A stretch of 64,000 nt of DNA from Amblyornis subalaris (GCA_018881555.1 JACAXG010000124.1:1984001-2048000); one strand, 5' to 3'; shown: positions 24,871 through 40,177, numbered from the stretch's first letter. A program made the numbers and translations. Notes: generated from the sequence alone by a model not told the origin.

Positions 24871-27800
24871 TTAAAGGACACACATGCTTTCAGACACATC
24901 AAGCTTGTTTAAACGATAGAGAATAAACTTATTTTCTTATGTGGATTTTTTGGTTTTGCCAAATAATTAATTATAACAAAATAAGAATGAACATTTAAAA
25001 GTAATTTTTAAGAAAATCCACTCAGTAAATGGTAAAGGTAAGTAATCAGAAAAAAATCATAGCTACAGTAAAATGAATATTGAGAAATTTCATCAGACCC
25101 CCTCAAAAGCAGGCTTAGTAGTACATAAATATTTTCAAAAGTTACGCTTTAGTATTTGTGATGTTTTTCCAATAGCAGATATACTTAACCAAGATTTTAA
25201 AATACATTTTCAGATGTTCTAGTAGGTACGCTAAAACAGTTCAAACATGCAATCAGTAAAGCAGTAATATTTTAATGAAAGCAGACATCAGTTACAACAG
25301 AGGTGAGGTTTCTAGCACATGTTGCCTGTAAGAGCAGCTTCATGCTCTGGTTTGGTACTGGGCACTCGGAATGTACTCAGCAAGGTGATGACTTTCAGAG
25401 GTAAGTGATAGCAAGAAACATTTGAAGGCAGATGTCGAAAGGGAAGACTAGAGACATGAGACCTTAGGTTTCTTGGTGGGCAACTATGGGTGCCAATACA
25501 TACACCACAGTTTAATAGTTACTTAAGAATTCATATTCTGAGGTATGCACTTGGCTTAAATTACAATATACTGGTTTATATTTTTAACCCATTTTCATAA
25601 CGCTTTTTCTTCCTGATACTTTCTTTGTATCACATTGTTTTGAAAATTGATAAAGTAGCCTGTGACTGAGAACTAAACTGGTAACAACCCCCATCAGGGG
25701 ACGTAGGTAGGTGGTTGTACATCTCTCAAAGTCTCAACAGGAACTGGCTTCTGGATTGCAGAGAACATTACAGCAAATGGCATTTTCAGGAATGCAATAA
25801 ATCCTTCACACTTAAGTTCTCTGCTAGGCTAATTCACATATTCCCAATATTTGGATATGTACCAGCTTTACATTTATCTTCCATATGAAACAATGTCCCT
25901 CTTCTGGGAAGTATCTTACTATTTCCAGTTTAATCATCAACTCTGTACCTTTTAAACACAAAAGTTCATACGGAAGCCCTTCTATCCAAACTACCTCTCT
26001 TGGAAAGGGAAGTTCTCCAAAGGAAGAGAAATGCTGTTCAAGCCTTGAAGCCTTCATACACAAAATGAACTCCACTGAGTTAGTGTCCGACACAAAGTAT
26101 GCAAGGGCATTGAAATTTAGTCAGCGTTTTACAACATAGCATACAAAGTAAATTGACCTAAATGACCACAGGTAAAGAACCAAGATTAAGTGATTTTTTT
26201 CTATGTCATCACTTTTTAAAATTCCTGATTTTGTACCTCCTGATCTTAATAAAAGAAGAGGAGCAAATGGAAAGCAGACAAAGAAAAGCAATTTTTGTTT
26301 GAAAGGAGTGCTGTTTATCTCAGATATGGAAGAATAATGAGCTCACTTCTGTCTCAAGTCATTCCTGAGCAAAAGCAGACTGTCCCCTTCACAATCCTAC
26401 CTGCTCTTTGAGAAACAGATGGTGCAGTTCTACAGCAATATACAAAACATACCTCTGAAATGAAAGTACGGGAATATTTTAAATGAAAAATAATCAGAAT
26501 TAAGCACAACTTTAAAAGCTTGAGGTAGTTTTCTAAATTAAGATTCCAAACAAATGCCAGAAAACCTCAGTACGATCTAGTCTGTAACTCAATATTACTG
26601 CTTCAGAATTATGCCAGAGCTCTACCAAAAGGGAAACAGTCACTATCATNCTGTATTAAAAGGCAGGGGCTCTCCTCACTGACTTCCCTGTCAGCAACTA
26701 TCTANATATAGATGTATTTTTTATATGTGTACATTTAGATATATTTATCTCTATACTTAGGTATTTATATAATAAAGTCTAGGATGACTTTTTTTTCACA
26801 ATTTATTAATTCATTAAAATTGGAACATATCACATATATTTATATCTCTCTAGTTGCTGGGCAGCCCAACTGGATACCCGGTAAGCAGAGAAAGAATGGA
26901 GAATTGGAAGAGGTGTGAGCTTGGGAGCTGCTGAGATTCCATCAGTAGGTAAGATTCTCAGTGCTTTGCATCTGTGGCTCCCAGCAGCTGGCAGGGCAGA
27001 CTCGCCAGGTAGCTCTTAAAGACATTTAATTTGCTTTCTACAACCACAACATTCGTATTTCATTGATATAAATAGTACTGTTGAAAATTCATAATTTTCT
27101 AAACTACTTCTGAACTAAAATATACACACCAACCTATGTCCAAAAGGTGACAGTAACCGCTGACATCTGGAATTCTACTCTTGACAAAATTCCTAATATA
27201 ATTTAACACTTTCCACCAAACTTATCAATGATCGAGAGTTGTTAAAAATGAAAAATAACCCACCCCAAACCTAACTTATTCTACCAGTGATTAACAGCTG
27301 TAGTGAAAAGAAATACTCAGAATACAAAAGTAATTCCAACTGAACTGTCCACTGAATAAATTTTTGCCTATTTCTAGAAATGTTAAAAATGTACATTAAG
27401 TCAAGGCAAGAAGGTGAAGTAAAGGGAGAATAGTTCCCTCTTTTAACAAAAACTGCAATGTATTCAACACGCAGACAGCCTCCAGGCTGTATCAATACAA
27501 ATGCATTTACACAAGCATTAGGTTTCCTGAGGCTGAACAACCCCTTATATTGTGAGAAAAAAATGTGAACTGTTTTAAATGCTGCAAGAGTTCACATTTA
27601 TGTAAGACTGGAATTACCAGTTAAAATAAAAATGGGGGGAGGCGGGTGATGGAGGGGACAGGATGAGGGGAATGACAACAACACCACGCAGAAACCAGCA
27701 CCAGTTTGGTTTCTACCCCAAAAATATTCAAAGGTATATTTTGTCTATACTAACAGATTACAGGGAGGATGCGGGTTGTCACTACAATTTAAACCTCATG

Positions 27801-30800
27801 CCGAATAACTGGAGAACTACAACTAGAAACCATCTCCACCAGCTGCAAACTTTTAACATTTTTATTACCCTCCCTTCAAAGCTTAACAATTTGAAAACAC
27901 AGATTCACAATAAATATTTTCCATATTCCAGGTTAATATACAGGAGCATTTATAATTAGTTTCACTGTAACCTAACGCACTCCTAGGAGAAGCGGTAAGG
28001 TGCAAGAACTAACACAGGGACTGTATTATGAGGCCACTGCAAAGCTGAGCTTAACTTTTCATCTAAGAAACTCCATATGCACAGATGAGAAGTATAAACT
28101 GGCTGCATTGTTTGTGAACTCTCTTGTAAGGAAGTCCTGCTGTAATTTGGCTGTTACAAACTTTTCTATCTATCCTAAAAAGTGGCAGTTGTACCTGTGC
28201 CCATTTTCCAGTATGTTTTGATTATCTGTCAAAGACATCAAGATAATTTCTGCACTAAGGAAACCAACAGTAGAGATAGTGCCAGTATTCAGCAAACACA
28301 AGCCATTATTTTAGAGACAGGAACCATTTTTTACCCTTCAACACCACTGCAGGGACTTTTTTCAAAACATGCACCACTGAGATAACGCATTTAGCTTGGG
28401 TACAGAAAGAGAGGAAATTGTGCTCTTGTGCACATTCATTGTTCCCAAAAGTCATAAAGATACAATACAGCTTTAGCAAAAAGGCTAAACTTCATATCTC
28501 TGGTAGAGTTAGATCATAAGAATTGGTCTGGTAGTCAAAAATCTGTCTGGCTTGGTAATTCAATTGTGTTGCATAATTAGTGCACAGGCTATCCAGTGAT
28601 GGATATAACAGTTAAAACATTACACAGGTAACAGGGTTTACTGATATAAGAAGCTAAAAGTGTTATGTGATTAAGAGGTAAATTGTACTGAGACATTAAT
28701 TACAGCACAGATTCCAACTTACAACTGAATTGGCCTAAAGTGTAGGAAATCATTACTCGGAATGCAGGGATGAACCAGCCTGCAAACAGAAAAATAGGTC
28801 TTCTGCCTCTGATTATGCTATACTATGTAGAAGGTTATGTTCTGTGCTGATTGGTATATATTCAAAGAAAATACGGTGAGGAAAAAAAAAATATATCAAA
28901 GTATGAAAAACTGTGCTAGCCTAAAACCAAAAGTGAATAGAAGAAAAAGATGTAGTACTATACATTTTCTCAGTGGAACAACTCATGCACAGTTGTCTTT
29001 TTTTATTTACATATTTATTTTAAATTTAATATATTTGGTTAACAAGATGCTCTATAAATCATCACATTTAATCTACCACTGACCACCAAAGTTAGGAGGT
29101 TTGCATATTTTTATGCTTACTCCACAACTCTTACAGTGGGCTTAAAATTGGACCTCCAGGTCTTCAATATTAACATTCTAGTATCTGTCAAGTGTGTTCT
29201 TTGGGGTACACATAAAGATGACTGCTTTGTGCTATTGAAATACATACTTTTGTGAGGAAGAATGGATATCATATTTAAAAGGGAAAAAAATCGAGTAGCT
29301 ACTGGATGTCCTGACATTAAAGGGAGCACACAGTTGCTCTCAATGTGTTTTTAGGAAAATTAAAATTTCAACTCTGTTTTAAAAATACTCAAAGAAATTA
29401 AGGTAGCTTTAGAACTAAATTCTAGACCTTTTTATTAGCTATTCTGTATTCACAAACAGTTCTGACATTTGAGCAGGTTGCTGCCTCAGGCTGGAATATT
29501 ACCTGCTGACACATCAGTAGCTTAGGTTACTGAAACTCAGTGGAGGTATCCTATTCTTAAACCACTATATGAAAAGCAAATAAATGCATAAGAACTGGTA
29601 TTTATATGAAATGATTATATACTTCTGAAATTCTTCCACTACAACAATATGACAGGCTTACTTTAGGTGTCAGCCCCATCTTAATGCCATAAATGTTTAG
29701 TGCTATACCATTCTTTCTGAAGTCCTTCTGTGCACACAAAATTTACTCCCCCAACAACATACACTAACTTTTACACAAGCAGGAGAAGCATCAGGAAGTA
29801 AGAGCAACTATTAAAGGCAGTAATAATCTTTCAGCCTGGTTCTCAGGAGCATTGGAAACTGAAAATAACATTGCAGCATTGCTCACAACTTTTGTGGCAT
29901 TTATTCAACCAGTGCAATCCTAACACAATTATACCTTAGGCTCGATACAGCACAAAATGCTATATCCCTGTCATGCAATCCAGGTTGGTAATAGTAATGA
30001 AATTATGGCAGTGAAAAGAAAAATGCTTACAATGAAAAGTAACTGTTTGACCACTCAGCACGCTGCAAACTTCCTAGTGTATGTGAAGTTACTGCCTTAT
30101 TAGGGATCAGTATCATTCAGAGACATCTGGAGATCTGTTGGGAGGATTTTTCCTCCCAGATACCCTCATAACCTTTTAAAAGCACTGGTGAAGCCCATCT
30201 CATGCATTAATTGCAGAAACAACAGCCTTTCACTGCTTCCCTGCTGGTGTTCTCTGACACTTGAAACAGGAAACACATAACCACCCCTCCATGTTACACA
30301 GCTTCTTGGCTCCAGCTGCAGTTAGACTTTGTTCAGATATGGAGAAACTGCTTCAACTTTCTCCCTAGCTGATAGACAAAGCTTTGGTTAACTGAAATAT
30401 TCACTTTTTTGCAAAGAAAGTGAATATAAAAGAAGAGCCGAAGTGTCGTCATTATTTGCACGTCTTGCAGCATTGCACATAAATATTTTTGCAAAGAGTT
30501 GGCAAATGCTCAAGGTATTCATGCCCAGCAGATTCTGTGGGCTTAAACTCCTCATAGATCAGAATGAAAACTCCAACATGCACCAGCAAAACGGCAGCAA
30601 CAGTATGTCTTAGTAAAACGAAAATATTTGTCAGTGTGGCAAATGTATCTTATGTCAGCTATTGCATTTAGAAGCCCTAAAAGAGCTCTCTGTAGATTTG
30701 ACTATAACAGGAGACATAACTTTATCTGCACATGTAGACTTGTAACATCTTTTTAGCTTATTGTATTTTTTCCCATGAGAAACTTGCATCAACTTCAGTT

Positions 30801-31211
30801 ATAGCTGCCTAATGGATACTTATGTGACCCATTTTGTATCAAGAGCAATCTTTTAAGATGTGGATCTCCATTCATCTTGCTGGACTAATTTTGAAAATGA
30901 AATAGAGTTTACAGGGCATTGTCACTGTTTATCTAGCCAGACATACTTCAGACGTGTGAGTTTGGAGATGAATTTTTTTGTTTGTTTTGAAAAGGCATCT
31001 ACCCTGAAGTATAAAAGAGACAAGAAAAATTATGATACTCAAAATGTTGCTAAAGCACTCTCAGATATGAAGAGCTGCTGCTTATTACAAGGGCAACATA
31101 AACATAATCATAATGAAGATGACTTAGGCCAACCCTAAGGACCAAGTAGACTTGCAGCCTTACTCCATGACTGTATTCTACACTGCACTGTAATTTCCCC
31201 ATTGCTTGGTT

Positions 31212-31250
31212 AAAACAAACAAACAAACAAACAAACAGAGAAACAAAACC
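31212..31250. repeat. (CAAA)n microsatellite
   Basis: Six consecutive CAAA units after TAAAA, followed by imperfect copies. Confidence 0.85.
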
Positions 31251-33260
31251 TTTCAACAGAATCACTAAGCAAAGGCAAAATCCACCTACAGTACACAGAT
31301 GCCACTGCAGTCAAAACCTGCTTTGAAGTAGTCAGAATATATTATGCCCCTGAACAACTTAATAGACCTGACCAGAACTAATGGCATTCCCTGTCATCAC
31401 AAAGAAAAACAAAGTATACCGAAGTTACACAAATTTGAACACTGACATACAAACTGAATTAGCTTCTTGCAATTGCAACACATAATTTTAAATAGAATTT
31501 ACCTCGTAAATAGATATAGTGATTTAATGGTGAGAAATTTTTTTTTTAAACTGCTAGCTAAGTGTACAATACATTGTACTGGAAAGCTTAAACAGAATAC
31601 CTTATGTATAAATGGCAGAGAAAATAATTTCTTTTGTATTTTTGAGTGAAAACACATTCCATAAAGATGATTCACTTCAAGTACTATTTGTTTCTCACTA
31701 TAGCAATGAAGCTTGAGTATGGAGACTTATATAGTAAGAACTACTTCTCTGAATTAAGCTGCACCTTAAGTGATGTATAATTGCAAAAAAGAAGAAGGAA
31801 TCATACAGGTAAAACGTGGAATGATAAACACTTGTTAAGGACAAATACTGTAGCAGTCAATCTGAATGGCTGGTCCCTTCTCTAAAACGGTTTTGAATCT
31901 TGCTTAGCTCTCAGTGAAAGCAGTCAGCCTTCTTACCCAGAGAAAACAAGAGGAAGGACTACGTTTCATTTTTTCCCAAGTAAGATAGTGATCAACATGG
32001 TGACTAGCCAAAAAAAAAAGAACCTGGCACTTCTCCTAAGGGGACAGTAAGGACATATCTGCATTTCGGTTTTTGCTTGGATCAGAAATGTGCTTTTAAA
32101 GCAAATTTCCAGATGTTTTCCACTTGCTTGTTCTCCAGTTTGCATCCATGAGAAGCCTCTAGAGCACATGAATTGCTTTCCTCTCAGGTGAAATGAACTA
32201 ATGAACTTGACCCACTAATGAGTCTGTCCATGGAACAGACTAGAGCTAGTCCAAGATGAGAAACCAAAAACCCAGACTCAAAGACCCTGAAATGCATAGT
32301 GTAGGTATCATGTCTTCAGCATGTTTCTTCACTCTACAGAGCCACCCTTGTTCCTGTGTACTACTTGCTAATGTGGGCTCTACACACAGAGCAGACATAT
32401 AAACTGCCACAAGGTGTCTGGCTAAACAGCTAAACCGTACAATTTAGGAGGCTTTTAAAAATAAATGTGTACACTACAAGAGGTTCTGGCTTTATATTTT
32501 GTGTGTCAATTTCTGGTAAGCCAAACACATCTTTTTCTAAACAAATATGCTGAAAAATAAATTATTTTATTTATAACATTTTCTTTATAGGATTTCTTTA
32601 CACTTTCAAAGTGTAAAATTTAATGATGTGTAATATATATTAAAAGTAGGGTATCTTGCATACTATTTAACATTTACATATTCAGAGACAATGTATTGAC
32701 CTATCCTAGTCAGCAATTTTACTATTTCTATGTTGTAATACAGATATTCCTATTTGATTGTCCGCAGCTGACCTCCAGAAATCAATTAATTCCATTCCTC
32801 CCATCTGCCCTGCAGTAAAAACCTCCCAGACAAAACGAACATGTCTTTTTTTGCCTTCAGTTTGATCACAGAGTAGTTTGTAAAAACCTAGTTACAAAGT
32901 GTATTTCTCAGGATTTAAACCCATTTTGTTTGACTATTATGAAGGAAGATTCTCTCTTTATGGACTCATTATTTTGATGACTCATGCACCTTCTTAGCCT
33001 GGAGCTGGAAACTCTTGGAGAAAGAGTATTAGAAACAGCACTTGTCTGATTTAAGGGTCCCAAGTTACACTTTTCCATATTTATTAAGATAAGAGTTACA
33101 TTAAAATGAACATTCCAGAATGGATGACAAGAAGAGTGGTTTACCTATTCCTACAATAAAGTCTATTTGGTTTATCTTGACCAACAGCTGTTTGTTTTGT
33201 CCTTATTGTCGCTATCGAGAAAGGTTTGTACATTGAATTGTTAGTATGTGCACTTTATTC

Positions 33261-33324
33261 CTGACCATGTTGCCTGCCCATGGCAGGAAGGTTGGAACTG
33301 GATGTTCTTTAAGGTCCGCCCCAA
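33261..33324 (+). mobile_element. CR1 LINE 3'-end fragment
   Basis: The stretch matches the avian CR1 3' UTR end, with TGCCCATGGCAGG, GGTTGGAACTGGATG and TTTAAGGTCC. It is about 64 bp, severely 5'-truncated as is usual for CR1, and runs directly into an AT-rich microsatellite. It is antisense to palladin. Confidence 0.85.
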
Positions 33325-33412
33325 TTTTTTTTTAATATATATATATATATATGTTTATATTTATATTTATATTTAATATATAGACATAATTAATATATAT
33401 ATAATATAAATT
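33324..33412. repeat. AT-rich microsatellite at a CR1 3' end
   Basis: Starts with a T run and a TA repeat, followed by TTTATA units and further TA-rich sequence. It begins exactly where the CR1 fragment ends and probably grew from the CR1 tail. Confidence 0.85.
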
Positions 33413-36184
33413 GTTTCCTTAACATAAGTAGAGTACTTAAATTACATTTAGATCTACTGATAAATCGCTGTTAGTAAATTGAAATTTAAAAAAATAGTGC
33501 ATGCTTTGTTTCCATCACTGTAAGTGCTAACAAGACGTAAAAGTAGCAATACATATCTTTCACAACGAAGACAACACTAATTGTGTGTAAACCTTCTCTA
33601 AAATTATCACAACAGCTTAGATGCCAAGCTATCATTTACCTCAAAAAGATGAGATTTAAAAAAAAAAAAAAATCAGGCTGTGCTTTGATAAACCATCAAT
33701 AGTTCCATATAAAAAATGTAATTTTGGACTTGCAGGTTACTTCAAGGACACAGGGATACTGACAATACCAAAATTAGTAGTACTGAAGTCAGCATCAGCA
33801 TGGGTCATATGGTTCCTCTTGTATGAACCATGTGTTTCCTCATGATCCTCTGTTCCTGTCAGCAATACTCAGATCATGGTATAATGCTGGTCTGTCCTCT
33901 CATCTGTCTCCCTGCCTCTTCCCTTGGGCCATCAGCACACGAAGAGGTCTTCGCCACCCCTTGTGAGCTTCAGAAGACCTACCTAGGGTGTACAACACCA
34001 AAATTCATGACTTTACCTTCTACCTCACTACATACACTAGCTTCTCTGGAAAACCATGCTTCATTCTCTGGAAAACCATGGCCTAAAACACCCTCATCTA
34101 CTACAGTTTTCTGCTGTGAACTCAAGGAAAGTTATTCTAGGTGTTAGAACCTGCATGACCCTTGTGTCTCTGGGCCAGTTTACTTAAGCTACTCTGTAGC
34201 CACAAATAAAATTTACACAGTACCTTGATCCTGTTTCTCACTTGAAGTATCCTCCTGCTTCTATTCTGTTTCAGGTAGAAACCTCAAGCACAGCACTGAA
34301 CAAAAATGTACACAATGACAAAAGCATTCAGATGATTTGAGGTCAGCTAATTGATTAGACAATTCATACAAAATATGATAATAACTTACTGCAGAAAAAT
34401 GAATAATTAAAAATCCAAAAAGCTAGAGACACCAACGAGCATTAAAAAATATAGTACTTTATGTCAGAAAGGTACAAAATAAGGCAAGGACATTTAAGTT
34501 CTCTGACTAGTTGTACTATATATCGGGGAAAGTGAGCACCCAGATTTGCAGAAAGACTTTGCTGCTTAGTATTTTTGTTTGGAGGAAAACAAGTACATTC
34601 CCCTACAGTCATCCTCTTTCTCATGCCAGGACTCTAACGAGTCCATGCACTCAGACTTACCACACCAATTACATTCTCACGCCCTAAAAGCAATGTTGTT
34701 TGAAGCTGTCCATTTTTTGGTAATTTCATAAACCTTCAGAGACCGCAGTTTTCCAAATGAATTTCAAGACTTCAATATTAAAGTTACTTAAATAATCAGT
34801 AATCCACCAGGCCTTAGTTTAAAAAACGGGGAAACAAACTTTGCTAAGCAAGAATTGATAGCACATAATTCTTGCTGTACACTGTCCAGGCAATACTTCA
34901 CAGATTAGTTATGTTTGATCTTCTACACTAGGGAGAAGATTTTCCCTCAAGAGCCTAATACTAGAAATGGCATCTCATGATCCAAGATTTTTTGTTTTGT
35001 TTAAATTTGTCTAATGTTTAAAATCTTACATTTGAAATTAAGAGGAATCAATAAGGCAAAANTCCTAGTATCACATAATTCATAATTGCAGGAAATGTTT
35101 TTCGACCNTTAGTTGACTCAAAATTTTTTCTCATGATTTTTAGCAGCATGATCTACTTCCCCAATGAATCACTCAGAATGAATGAGAAAAGATCTGCATA
35201 CTTGGAAATAGCAACAGAATCTCGTAATCGTTTTCAAATCTTCTATATATTACATAGCTTTATATTTCCAAAACAAGCTCCAGATGTGTAAAACGGTAAT
35301 ACTTGATTTGCGATGGGACTAAAAGATCATTTGCCTTTTCCTTCTGGCCTTACAGCACTTCGTTTTGATGTCATGTTGCTCTAATTCTTCTAGTCAAAGG
35401 AGATACATAGGGAAATGTTCTCATCACTCCTCTTTGGCATCTCACTTACATGACTAGTAGTGCAGCCTCCTAGAGAGTCAGTGAAACCTCCAGAGTGCAG
35501 TTCAGAGTGTGTAAATTTGATGCTAAATGTCAGAATGTATGAAGACTGTCTTAAAGAAGCATCTTTAGAAGTCATCCCAATAAACCACAGGCTTCGAAAT
35601 GAAGACAGGCGACTCAGATTTGAGCAAAACACACATCAAATGTTCAATGCATCTTCAGTAATGCAGATAAAAATAACACTACCCAAAATTCTTTCCCTGG
35701 CCCACAACTTAGTAGCTCATGAGACAACTGAAGAACTCATAATACATCACACGGTTTCGCAGTCACACTAGACTTGGCATTTAATTTTTAAATTTTAAAG
35801 TGCCTTTTTTTTTTTTGCATATGCATTATGCAGTTAACTAGTATGACAGCTCTTATTTATCAGTTAACAAATGTACTCTGCTACTTTTGATGGGGAATAT
35901 TCTTTTAGGTGGAATTAGTATCAGGGAGGATCCATAGTTCCAACACTACCACACCCAACCAGTGTCACCATGTGGGAGTAGAAAAGGTCAAATTGTTTAA
36001 CAGCATTATGAAGTAACATTGTTAGAGTCAGGAAGAAATCTTGTGATTATTTATCAACACCATCAGCTGTAGAACAAAGAGTTGAACAAAAGCCAGGCAA
36101 AAAAAATCTACTCATTAAAAAGGAGACTCATTTACTCATTTAAAAAGTAGTCCTAAAGAAAGTCAGAGAAGGTACTGAACAAAG

Positions 36185-36210
36185 ATATGCCAAAAATATA
36201 TTTGGCATAT
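36185..36210. repeat. Perfect inverted repeat (10-bp arms, 6-nt loop)
   Basis: ATATGCCAAA and TTTGGCATAT are exact reverse complements around AATATA. Too short for a typical miRNA precursor. Confidence 0.7.
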
Positions 36211-38183
36211 ATTAAACATAAGATATTTTAAACATTGCCAAAAAACCACAGTATCACACTGTATTCTGTATGAAGATGAATGTAAATGTTTCAGACCAGA
36301 AGATCAGACTGGAACAGGAATGGCAACACTGGTTTTAGTCATACAGGTTAAAAGTGAGATACCTGCATTGCTTAGACTAAAAGAACTCAGATCAATGTAA
36401 TTAACTTCCTTGTACTTTATGTTCCTTAAACTATCAGCAAAATAGTTCAATTAAAATGTTAAACAATGTTTTTCAGCACAGAAATATGTATTTTGCAAGT
36501 ATAAATGTTAAAAGATACCCTAGAGTCTTTCTATGCACCAGCAGCAAATCTAGCATTTACTTTTCCCAAGTTCAACCTGTTTTATTTCAATAAGATGCCC
36601 CCAAATCTTTTTATAATTCTTTCAATTGCATATAAACATAATCTCCTGGTATTAGTATATTAGCTTGGCTAAATATAGCAGGGAGCACTCGTGTTTTATG
36701 GAGCATTTTCTTTGGTATGCAGCTAATATAAATAAAATGAGCAGGGAGAAGTTGGCAGTGTTCCACTGACATTACATCACTTTTCCTTAATAGGAAACCT
36801 CTCTGCAACTTAACATCTTGCTCTAAACACTCAGAAGTGTCCACAAAGTCTTCAGTGAGGATCATCATATAAGGCCAGCAGTTAGCTGCAAGAGACTACA
36901 ACACAGAGCTGGATCTCCCAGTACAACATTGAAAAGAAGATCCGTAGAGAAAGCCACCTTTAAAATGTCACCAACCACAGAGCAAGGGAGTTGCCTAATC
37001 TCTAAGAGCAGTTATGTGTAAAATGTCCATAATTCCAGTAAAAAGCAAAAAATGAAGTTCTAATTCCTATGACATTACTTTTGTAGACTCAGGAATTCCT
37101 CTAGAAACCAACAAATTAAAGACAGAGGCCTAATCCAGCAGACGTAAGTAGGACAAAGACACAAGCAACTATCACAGTTTCATTTGCTGCTTACTCTTTG
37201 TGTTCCTGAAAAAGAAAAAACCTTCCATTTTGTAGCACTATCGTATGGTCTCTTCAGTATGACATTATTTTGAATAAATTATTTAATTATTGTAAAATAT
37301 TATATGATATTTATTTACTAAGAGACAGACGTTGCCACCCATAAAGGTTGAGCTTTTCACCATAAACAATAGGACTTCTTGACTGTACACAATAAAAATA
37401 AATTATATGTGCAACAAAACCCAGTGGAACTCTGAGAAAAAGACAGGCCTTGCACTCAGTTTTTCTCATCCATTACTGAGATTGCTAGTCTTAATTGTGT
37501 CATATATCAAGAGATGTAAAACAATCCATGTAGTACATGAAGAATAAAATAGCCCAGAGAAATTTATGTTCATGTTGTAATTAATGTAAACATAAATTCT
37601 GGTTATTGTATTTCTAATGTGCAAATTGCTGAGCAATAATCCAATTCCTGCTTCAAGTCTGCATGCCATATTTGCTGGCACGGAATTTTATTGAGAACAT
37701 AATTTATTTAGGCACTGTCACACAGACACACACGAACACAAAAATGTATTTACCACAGTACAAAAAGTCACGGTAGGTCATTCTGTCCTCCTAAAAGTTT
37801 GAGAGGAGTTCACTGAGTGGCTCCTACTGCTTTTAGTTGCAGCTGTGCAGCAGACAATCTTTAAAAATTTACAGTAAACGTTGCCATGTTTACATCAGTG
37901 ACTCTCAGTAAAGAAAATACTAATCAAGTAAAGGTATGCAAAAAATAAATATAAACTGGGATACACTGAGTATCACTGTAAATGATCTCATTTAGGAACC
38001 ACCTGGTCTTATGATACTGGGAATTCTCTGTCCCCCTTACACAGTAAGACATACCTAAATACTTTTGCATGCCCAACCCTCTTCTTTCACTTCCAGTTGT
38101 GATGGCACAACAGCTCAGGACCCTTACAGCAGAAAGGGCAAGTGAATTAAAAGTTGAAAGTCAATGCAGAATTTGGTAAATTG

Positions 38184-38260
38184 ATGGTTTCNTTTGTTGG
38201 TTGGTTTTTTTGTGGCTTTGTTTTGGGTGATGGGTTAGATTTGTTTGTTTGGCTTTTTTA
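38184..38260. repeat. T/G-rich low-complexity tract
   Basis: TTTG and TTGG units with long T runs. On the minus strand it resembles an A/C-rich tail like those at 12.9 and 62.1 kb. It includes one ambiguous base. Confidence 0.55.
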
Positions 38261-40177
38261 AGTCTTGAGTCTGTTCACTCCTTCAGACTAAAGAGCAGTC
38301 ACCCAAAGGGTTCTGCTGGTGCAACAGAAAGGTGGTGCTTGTCCAGGAACATGCATCTGAAAGCTGGACCTCTCATAGCTCACACTGCCAAGGCAGGGTT
38401 TGTGAAGCCATATCTTTAGTTGGTGATCATGAAAGATAAGAACGAACTTCTATATCCACTTTACCTCTGAATGGCAGTGACCAAATAAGATCTTAAAGTT
38501 CTAATTCACATATACATTTTTAATTCAACTGCTCCAAAATTAACGAAGTCTTTAAGGGAGGTAAAGCCAAAGTTTAGTTTACAACAAGAGAAAAGTGATT
38601 TCAAACTGATCAGTGCGCCCAATGAATAATTTGTGTAAATTGCACCTCCACTGCTAGAACTATCTGAAGATTTGAAATAGGGGTATTTGTGCAATATCAA
38701 CACACTGTTGGCAAGAATACAGTACAGGCCTAAAAAATGAGGACATGTAGCTGAAGACTTGACTGCATGAATGACAAAGGTATAAATAAGAATAGTCACT
38801 TGACCAGTTTCATCTTTGTGTTTTTTGTTGATCCATATAATGGCTACTTACTCCATAATTAGGTTTTCTTTTTTATAAAACAATATTAGAATTATTAGCA
38901 TCAGCCAATGTTCATTTTCTAAATGATCATTTTAGCAGTGGTTTCAACCAATGCCTAATTTTCAGAAAACATCAGGGAAAGCAGATGAATGAAGTCAAAC
39001 TCAAAACAAAATTGAAAATAATGTAGCAGCTATATTTATCTAACATTAATTGGATCTTATTACAACAAAACTTCACCTGCTGACTGGACAAGAGATTTCC
39101 TGCTAAATAAGCTATTATAACTCCGTTAAGTTTCAACTATTGTACTGTGTTGCTGTGTCACTTTAGCATCAGAGAAAATATCTGCTAAAATTAGCTGTAA
39201 TGGAAAAAAAAAATCAACTGCAAGTTTCTCACTCATCCATCCTACCACTGTTATTATGCAAATTATCCTACCATATACAGCAACCACAAGCGGAACTGAT
39301 ACGCTAGCTGGGCATGTACATGTTGAATCCATCATCTTTTGGTTTTATCACAGAAAAAACAAACTGCATCTGCTTTCCAAACTTGTGTAAATGAATTCAG
39401 GAATTCAAACCAGTAGCCTGTGTGTTCAGGCACACAGACATACCATTGAAACCAATAGGAGCAACAGCAATTAGTAGTTCTGGAAATTAGGCAGCTTTCA
39501 TATGAATTTAACTTAATTCCAGCAAATTTGAAAGTTTATATTTAAAAATTCATCCCTGTATTGAAAAACATTGTTAAAAAATATTAGCTTGTACTCCAGG
39601 AGAAATTTTTTTAAGGACAATTAAGTATCTCAGTGATTTGCTGTTATTTAAATGGCACAGAAGTACTTGGAGATGCAAAGGTTCCATAGCCAGGTCCCAA
39701 GTTAAATCCAATCAGTAGTAACAGAAATGGAAAGCACCTGATCAGCATTCAGTAGTGCGACTGAAGTGAGTCAATCTCCAAGCTCTTCCCAGAAAGCTTG
39801 TTACAAACTCTGAATGTGCTACCTTTTGTGTCAACCTTTATTAGCAGATTTAAGCAGTGAAAATGTAATCTTTCTTTTGTGCCTGGAAGATGTCCCTATA
39901 TATAAAAGAGTACAGAAATTTTTTTGTGGATATTAACTCTGTGTCCCTGGTGTCACTCTGGAGTCTTTTCCAAGTTTTAATTAAATACTCAGATCACAGG
40001 GAAGGCGTATCATGGCATACACATCCAGGTAACCTAAATATCCATGATGAATGACATCATCTGCTTCAAAAATTGGAATAGGAAAACCTTCCTACTAAGC
40101 AGTATGGCAGAATTTCTCAGGAGCACTTTTTTTGTTAAATGACTGCGGTAAAGGCAAAAATATGTAACTCTTACAAG

